DNA of 8,877 nucleotides from SIG598 sp045538015 (lineage in GTDB: Bacteria > Bacillota > Clostridia > Oscillospirales > Acutalibacteraceae). The position numbers were made by a program, and so were the translations under genes. The stretch spans positions 1 through 8,877 of the forward strand of contig JAZSQO010000014.1 of NCBI GenBank assembly GCA_045538015.1, in the 5' to 3' direction. Positions 4,897 through 8,877 of this stretch are shown here, one piece after another. The first letter of the stretch is position 1, and each line of letters opens with the position of its first letter. The notes beneath the pieces were generated by a model. The model saw only the letters and a list, made by a program, of their open reading frames with translations. It ran no database searches and was not told the origin of the DNA.

Positions 4897-5685
4897 ATGG
4901 ATAACAATATCAACAACAATCTGAATCCCGAGATCACTCCCGAAAATATCGCAGAGACTGCCGCTGAGGCTGTCGAGGTCGTCGAGGCTTCCGTAGAAGC
5001 CGCTGCCGAAGCCGACGAAGCTCCCGTTGAGGCCGCCGCTGAGGCTGTCGAGGCTCCCGTTGAGGCTCCCGTAGAGGCCGCTGTCGAGGCTCCCGCCGCA
5101 ACAGTCGCCGAAGCTGCCGCTGAGGTCGCCGCCGCTGCCGCTGTGGCTCAGACCGCTGCCGACCTTGACATTCCCAAGGGCTTCTGTGAGCCGGCTCCCG
5201 TCGAGGTCATCGAGCCTACCGGTGATATCGAAGCCCAGACCCAGAGCGCTGCCATCGCCGCCGCTGCAGCCGCGGCAGCTCCCGTGGTTTACACCGCTCC
5301 CGGCTCCAAGAAGACCGATATGCTTTCCGCTGTGGGCTTTGTGCTGGGTCTGCTTTCTCTCATCATGGCGTGGACTCAGTATTTCTGCTACGCCTGCATC
5401 CTGTTCGCCATCGCCGCCCTCGTCATCTGCAACAAGGTCAAGAAGGAAGTTGCCGAGGATAAGCTGGCAAAGGCAGGTGTAGTGCTCGGCATCATCGGTC
5501 TGATCCTCAGCTGCCTCACCTCCATCAGCTGCGCCGCCTGCGGCAGCATGAGCACCGACATCGAGGACGATCTGGAAAGCTATCTGAGCGAGAACGGCTA
5601 CTCTGAGGCCGACCTCGACGAGTTCCAGCAGTTCCTCGAGGAATATCAGCAGGAATACAATATCGATATCGACAGCAACTGGTAA
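4897..5685 (+). CDS. Membrane protein with Ala/Glu/Val-rich N-terminal tail, DUF4190-like core
   Basis: This is a 262-residue protein. Residues 1-18 are Asn/Pro-rich and begin MDNNINNN, like the upstream protein. Residues 19-88 are a low-complexity tail of EAPVEA / EAVEA units. A short segment and an Ala8 run (about 121-128) lead to the membrane core at 142-210: two helices, a charged loop (NKVKKEVAEDK) and a third helix, GVVLGIIGLILS. Cys residues cluster in the core (164, 167, 178, 206, 212, 215). The last 45 residues are acidic and probably helical. GAGGAG at 4883-4888 lies 8 nt before the ATG. The core resembles the 4480-4845 product, so the pair is probably an old duplication. The role is unknown; a surface or cell-envelope protein is the safest description. 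Confidence 0.82.
   Translation: MDNNINNNLNPEITPENIAETAAEAVEVVEASVEAAAEADEAPVEAAAEAVEAPVEAPVEAAVEAPAATVAEAAAEVAAAAAVAQTAADLDIPKGFCEPAPVEVIEPTGDIEAQTQSAAIAAAAAAAAPVVYTAPGSKKTDMLSAVGFVLGLLSLIMAWTQYFCYACILFAIAALVICNKVKKEVAEDKLAKAGVVLGIIGLILSCLTSISCAACGSMSTDIEDDLESYLSENGYSEADLDEFQQFLEEYQQEYNIDIDSNW
4963..5148 (+). repeat. Degenerate coding repeats (Glu-Ala-Val/Pro units)
   Basis: Short units such as gaggctcccgttgaggc and gaggctgtcgaggc recur with small changes through this stretch. They encode the Ala/Glu/Val/Pro tail of the 262-residue membrane protein. The frame is kept throughout, which fits selection for a flexible or helical spacer. Confidence 0.7.
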
Positions 5686-5710
5686 GATATCATTACAGCA
5701 TAATCGATTG

Positions 5711-5736
5711 AAAGCGTCCTTCGGGGCGCTTTTTTT
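5711..5736 (+). terminator. Intrinsic terminator of the small membrane-protein operon
   Basis: A 9-bp stem (aaagcgtcc / gggcgcttt, with one T-G pair) closed by a TTCG tetraloop is followed by a run of T ending at 5736. It begins 26 bases after the stop codon. Confidence 0.92.
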
Positions 5737-5830
5737 CGTGCCGCGCATACTTTCTTCCGCGGTGAATACAATAATATCGACAGCCTGTGAGGCAGAAAAG
5801 AGGCGCAGTTCCTAATTTTCTGTGAATCGG

Positions 5831-5859
5831 TTGAAAATACACACTTTCCGGGGTATAAT
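5831..5859 (+). promoter_or_regulatory. Promoter of the murD transcript
   Basis: TTGAAA (5831-5836), 17 bases, then a perfect TATAAT (5854-5859). Transcription would start near 5866. A very short hairpin (CGGA/TCCG, 5867-5878) followed by six T lies right at the transcript start; its 4-bp stem is too weak to call an attenuator. Confidence 0.82.
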
Positions 5860-5934
5860 CAAAGCGCGGAACATTCCGTTTTTTGCAACGACATTCCCCA
5901 CGCGGTATATCCGCCACGAAAGGAGAGCATCGCT

Positions 5935-7383
5935 GTGAATCGACCTCATATGAACATCAATACATTCTTTGAAAAAATAAAGGGTAAGTCGGTGGCCTTC
6001 TGCGGCATCGGCATCACCAACGCGCCGCTGGCGGAAATGTTTCTCCGGCGGGGCTTTGAGGTGACGGTGTGCGACCGGCGGGAGCCTTCTCAGGAGAGCG
6101 AGGCCATCCGGCGGCTGAGAGCCATGGGCGCCTCGGTGCGCCTCGGCCCCGATTACCTCAGCGGCCTTGAGGCGGACATTGTTTTCCGCACTCCCGGCCT
6201 CAACTGGAACGACCCGGCTCTGGCCGAGCTGAGCCGCAAGGGAGCCGTGATAACCAGCGAGATGGAGGTGTTCTTCCGGGTGTGCCCGGCGCACACCATC
6301 GCCGTGACCGGCTCCTGCGGAAAGACCACCACCGCCGCCATCATCGCCCGGATGCTGGAATCCTCGGGCAAAAAGGTGTGGATGGGCGGAGGCATGGGCA
6401 GCGCCATGTTGCCCGACGCGGAAAAGATGTCGCCGGAGGACTGGGTGGTGTGCGAGCTGTCCAGCTTCCACCTCATCTCCATGCGTGAATCTCCCGAGAT
6501 CGCCCTTGTGACCAACATCTCGCCCAACCACCTCAACGCCCACCGTGACATGGCCGAGTATGTGGACGCCATGGCCAACATCTGCCGTCACCAGTCCTCC
6601 TTTGACCGGCTGGTGGTCAACGGCGACAGTCCGGAATGCCTCCGCATGGCCGAGGGACAGAGGGCGCGGCTGATGACCTTCTCCCGGACGGCAAAGCCGG
6701 AGCGCGGCGTCTGGACGGATGAAAAGGGCGACATCCGCGTCACGGACGGACAAGGCGAGCGGGTCATAATGAACCTGCGGGACATCCGCCTGCCCGGAAT
6801 GCACAACGCGGAGAATTTCATGGCCGCCATATGCGTCACCGCCGGACTGGTGCGGGACGAGGATATCCTCTCGGCGGCTCACCTTTTCTGCGGCGTGAGC
6901 CACCGCACGGAGTTCGTGCGCTGCGTGGACGGCGTGAGCTATTACAACGACTCCATCGCCACCACTCCCGAGCGCACGGTAAAGGGAATGCTCTCCCTTT
7001 TTGACCGGCGGATGGTGCTCATCGCCGGCGGCCTTGACAAGAATCTTCCCTTTGAGGACTTTGCCCGGGCGGTGTGCGGCCGGGTCGCGGTGCTGATACT
7101 CATGGGCGCCGCCGCCGACACCATCGAGCGGGCGGTGCTGGGATGCGGGGAATATGACCCCGAAAAGCTCCGGGTGATCCGTGTGGAAAATATGGCTCAG
7201 GCGGTCAGCGCGGCGGCAGCCAACGCCGGCGACGGCGATGTGGTCGCCCTTTCTCCGGCCTGCGCCTCCCTTGATATGTACAGTGATTTCGAGGAGCGGG
7301 GCAGAGACTTCATCCGTCAGGTGGAAAGCCTGCGTCCCACCGCCCTGCCCCATCAGGACGACGACGAGGATTATAATCTCTGA
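5935..7383 (+). CDS. murD: UDP-N-acetylmuramoyl-L-alanine--D-glutamate ligase
   Basis: MurD is the cytoplasmic ATP-dependent ligase that adds D-glutamate to UDP-MurNAc-L-Ala in peptidoglycan synthesis. The 482 residues show an N-terminal nucleotide-fold (FCGIGITNAPLA, 22-33), the ATP P-loop GSCGKTT (126-132), ELSSFHL (174-180), NHLNAH (198-203), HRTEFV (323-328), NDSIAT (338-343), the AGGLDKN stretch (364-370) and SPACASLDMYSDFEERG (440-456), all in the expected order and at near-usual length. It starts with GTG at 5935, with AAAGGAG at 5919-5925 and 9 nt spacing; an ATG at 5950 is a less likely start. Two active-site positions differ from E. coli: Ile341 where E. coli has the DSKATN lysine, which I recall as common in clostridial MurD, and Met213 where the carbamylated lysine is expected. 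Confidence 0.95.
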   Translation: MNRPHMNINTFFEKIKGKSVAFCGIGITNAPLAEMFLRRGFEVTVCDRREPSQESEAIRRLRAMGASVRLGPDYLSGLEADIVFRTPGLNWNDPALAELSRKGAVITSEMEVFFRVCPAHTIAVTGSCGKTTTAAIIARMLESSGKKVWMGGGMGSAMLPDAEKMSPEDWVVCELSSFHLISMRESPEIALVTNISPNHLNAHRDMAEYVDAMANICRHQSSFDRLVVNGDSPECLRMAEGQRARLMTFSRTAKPERGVWTDEKGDIRVTDGQGERVIMNLRDIRLPGMHNAENFMAAICVTAGLVRDEDILSAAHLFCGVSHRTEFVRCVDGVSYYNDSIATTPERTVKGMLSLFDRRMVLIAGGLDKNLPFEDFARAVCGRVAVLILMGAAADTIERAVLGCGEYDPEKLRVIRVENMAQAVSAAAANAGDGDVVALSPACASLDMYSDFEERGRDFIRQVESLRPTALPHQDDDEDYNL

Positions 7384-7426
7384 CCTGCAAGGACATAACA
7401 ATATAAAGGAAAGTAGCTGAAGCCCG

Positions 7427-8155
7427 ATGAAAAAACGCCGCAGGCACGGCGAGGAGATATCCGCCGCCGATCGGTCGGTTCAGAACACGGCCATGATAGC
7501 CGTGGCGGTCATAATAGCGGCACTGTTTCTGCTGACGGCGGCTCAGTCCGGAATGTTCGGCAGGGAAAGCTGCGCGGAGGCATCCGTCCCTTCGGCAGGT
7601 GACGCTTCTGCCAGCCCTTCGGACGTGCCGGTGGTGAGCGAGACGGATACCAGCGGCAGTGACGCGCCCGTATCCGGCGGCGACGTGACCTCGCCCACCG
7701 ACGCCATTGTCGTCTATTATCCCGAGGTGCACATCGAGGGCATTACCCTGCCCGAGGAATACGGCGCCGGCCTCTTTGATCCCGAGGCGGCCATGTGGCT
7801 TATAAATGAGTACCGCGCCCAGAATGGGCTGTATCCCCTTCTTTCGGCGGACTTCGGCCTGCGGCAGGTCAGCCGCATCCGGCTGGAAGAAATTTCCGGG
7901 CTGTTTTCCCATCAGCGGCCGGACGGCACCGCCTTCTCCACGGTCTACGACCAGACCGGGCTGTTTTACCGCAGCTGTGCCGAGAATCTGGCTCTGGGTC
8001 AGTACACCGCCGAAGAGGTAGTGCGGGACTGGATAGAGTCGGACACCCACCGGGCCAATCTGCTGTCCGATCAGGTCATCCGGATGTGCGTGATGACCGC
8101 TCCGGCGCAGGACGGACGGCAGGCGTGGGTCTTTGAGGCCTACACGCCCCAGTAA
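7427..8155 (+). CDS. Membrane-anchored CAP/SCP-domain protein (YkwD-like)
   Basis: This is a 242-residue protein. A very basic N-terminus (KKRRRH) precedes one hydrophobic helix at about 21-39, so it is an N-terminal anchor or uncleaved signal. A Ser/Pro/Asp-rich linker (about 50-95) leads to a CAP (cysteine-rich secretory, antigen 5, PR-1) domain at about 122-240. Typical signatures are LINEYRAQNGL, FSHQRPDG with His162, AENLALG with Glu186, and DWIESDTHRANLL with His208; these are the usual cavity residues. CAP proteins in Firmicutes are mostly extracellular and of unclear biochemical role. It starts 43 bp after murD, with AAAGGA at 7405-7410 (a long 16-nt spacer), so it is probably co-transcribed with murD. 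The product would act outside the membrane. Confidence 0.9.
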   Translation: MKKRRRHGEEISAADRSVQNTAMIAVAVIIAALFLLTAAQSGMFGRESCAEASVPSAGDASASPSDVPVVSETDTSGSDAPVSGGDVTSPTDAIVVYYPEVHIEGITLPEEYGAGLFDPEAAMWLINEYRAQNGLYPLLSADFGLRQVSRIRLEEISGLFSHQRPDGTAFSTVYDQTGLFYRSCAENLALGQYTAEEVVRDWIESDTHRANLLSDQVIRMCVMTAPAQDGRQAWVFEAYTPQ

Positions 8156-8191
8156 TTCCCCAAGGGAAATCAGAAGGATCGGAAGAAAAAT

Positions 8192-8877
8192 ATGCTTGCA
8201 AATCTTGTTACCGTGGGCACTCAGGTGCTCATACTGTTCGCCATGATAGCCATCGGCTTTGTGCTGAACAAAACGAAAATGGTGGACGAAAAGGGCGTGA
8301 GCGGCATGACCAACACGCTGCTGTGGGCGGTCACGCCCTGCCTGATAATCGAGACCTTTTCCCGCCAGTTCGACAAGGAGCTGGCCATCTCCCTCGGAAT
8401 GTTCGCCCTTGCCTCCCTGCTGGGGACGGCGCTGGCGGCGGTGCTCTCCATGGTGCTTTTCCGCCGCTTTGGCAAGGACTGGGCCATAATGACCTTTGCC
8501 GGAACCTTTTCCAACTGCGGTTTCATGGGTCTGCCTCTGGCCGACGCCCTTTTCGGAGCCGAGGGAGTGATGTTTGCCTCCATCTTCGTGGTGACCTTCT
8601 ATGTCACCCAGTGGACCTTCGGCTACGGCGTGCTGTCCGGCGGCATCTCGGTCAAACGGATGCTGCTCAATCCCGGTGTGCTGGGTCTGCTGGTGGGTCT
8701 GCCGCTGTTCTTCTTCTCGGTGACTCTGCCCGGGCCGGTCATGCAGGTGGTGGGCTCGGTGGCCGACATCAACACTCCGCTGGCCATGATAGTCATCGGC
8801 TGTCACCTCGCCCGCACCAACCTTGGCAAGGCCCTCGGTGACAAGCGGGTGTATGCCGTCTGCGCCGTGCGGCTGGT
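8192..8877 (+). CDS. AEC-family (auxin efflux carrier-like) permease, 5' part only
   Basis: The frame is open from an ATG at 8192 to the window end, giving 228 residues with no stop. It is strongly hydrophobic, with several membrane helices. The N-terminus (QVLILFAMIAIGFVLNKTKMVD, split here: QVLILFAMIAIGF then VLNKTKMVDEKG) and the stretch FAGTFSNCGFMGLPLADALFG match the bacterial AEC permease pattern, including the NCGFMGLP motif that breaks a helix in the family. Bacterial members are often annotated as malate or other organic-anion transporters, but the substrate cannot be told here. GGAAG at 8181-8185 lies 6 nt before the start. The gene begins 36 bp after the CAP gene, so it probably belongs to the same transcript. 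The C-terminal part lies outside the window. Confidence 0.88.
   Translation, partial: MLANLVTVGTQVLILFAMIAIGFVLNKTKMVDEKGVSGMTNTLLWAVTPCLIIETFSRQFDKELAISLGMFALASLLGTALAAVLSMVLFRRFGKDWAIMTFAGTFSNCGFMGLPLADALFGAEGVMFASIFVVTFYVTQWTFGYGVLSGGISVKRMLLNPGVLGLLVGLPLFFFSVTLPGPVMQVVGSVADINTPLAMIVIGCHLARTNLGKALGDKRVYAVCAVRL

Noticed and set aside
4423..5748. 441-aa Gly/Ser/Asp-rich open frame on the minus strand
   Set aside because: It spans two real plus-strand genes, their gap and a terminator. The Gly/Ser repeats are the mirror of the Ala/Glu repeats on the plus strand.
5812..7401. 529-aa open frame on the minus strand, longer than murD
   Set aside because: It is antisense to a fully recognisable MurD. 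It is His/Gly/Ala-rich without any family signature, and it runs across the murD promoter region.
7310..8806. 498-aa open frame on the minus strand
   Set aside because: It is His/Gln/Arg-rich shadow sequence opposite the CAP and AEC genes and matches no family.

Overview
The window looks like a piece of a metagenome-derived chromosome from an anaerobic gut Firmicute, most likely class Clostridia near Oscillospirales/Ruminococcaceae. The grounds are RNase Y, a clostridial-type MurD with an NDSIAT motif, a DUF6273 lipoprotein, strong AGGAGG ribosome binding sites, consensus sigma-A promoters and a high-GC gene set. This placement is inferred from protein style only. No rRNA, tRNA, CRISPR array or transposase is visible.

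Left edge (1-179): this is not genome sequence. A 94-bp exact copy of the 3' part of rny is followed by the two DNBSEQ/MGI library adapter arms around a 10-base sample barcode. The genuine sequence resumes at about 180. The apparent stop codon of rny lies inside the adapter, so that gene is really cut by the contig end.

Minus-strand block (180-4248): rny (RNase Y, the membrane-anchored endoribonuclease that initiates mRNA decay) has its own promoter. Upstream of it, and also on the minus strand, are two paralogous loci for surface-anchored DUF6273 proteins. In the upstream locus (3158-4153) the membrane anchor and DUF6273 domain form one polypeptide. In the downstream locus (2060-3071) the same layout is split into a 76-aa membrane protein and an overlapping lipoprotein gene. 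A perfect TTGACA-17-TATAAT promoter drives the block, and a hairpin terminator ends it.

Plus-strand block A (4401-5736): a divergent promoter, preceded by a 22-bp direct repeat, drives two small multi-pass membrane proteins that resemble DUF4190-type proteins. One ends in a Cys-every-third-residue stretch. The other has a long Ala/Glu/Val-rich N-terminal tail. The operon ends at a clear intrinsic terminator.

Plus-strand block B (5831-8877): murD (peptidoglycan precursor synthesis), a membrane-anchored CAP/SCP-domain protein and a partial AEC-family permease follow one promoter with short gaps, so they are probably one transcript.

The least explained part is 2060-5685, a divergently arranged set of envelope proteins of unknown function with two internal duplications. 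It could be a surface module, but nothing in the sequence proves a joint function.
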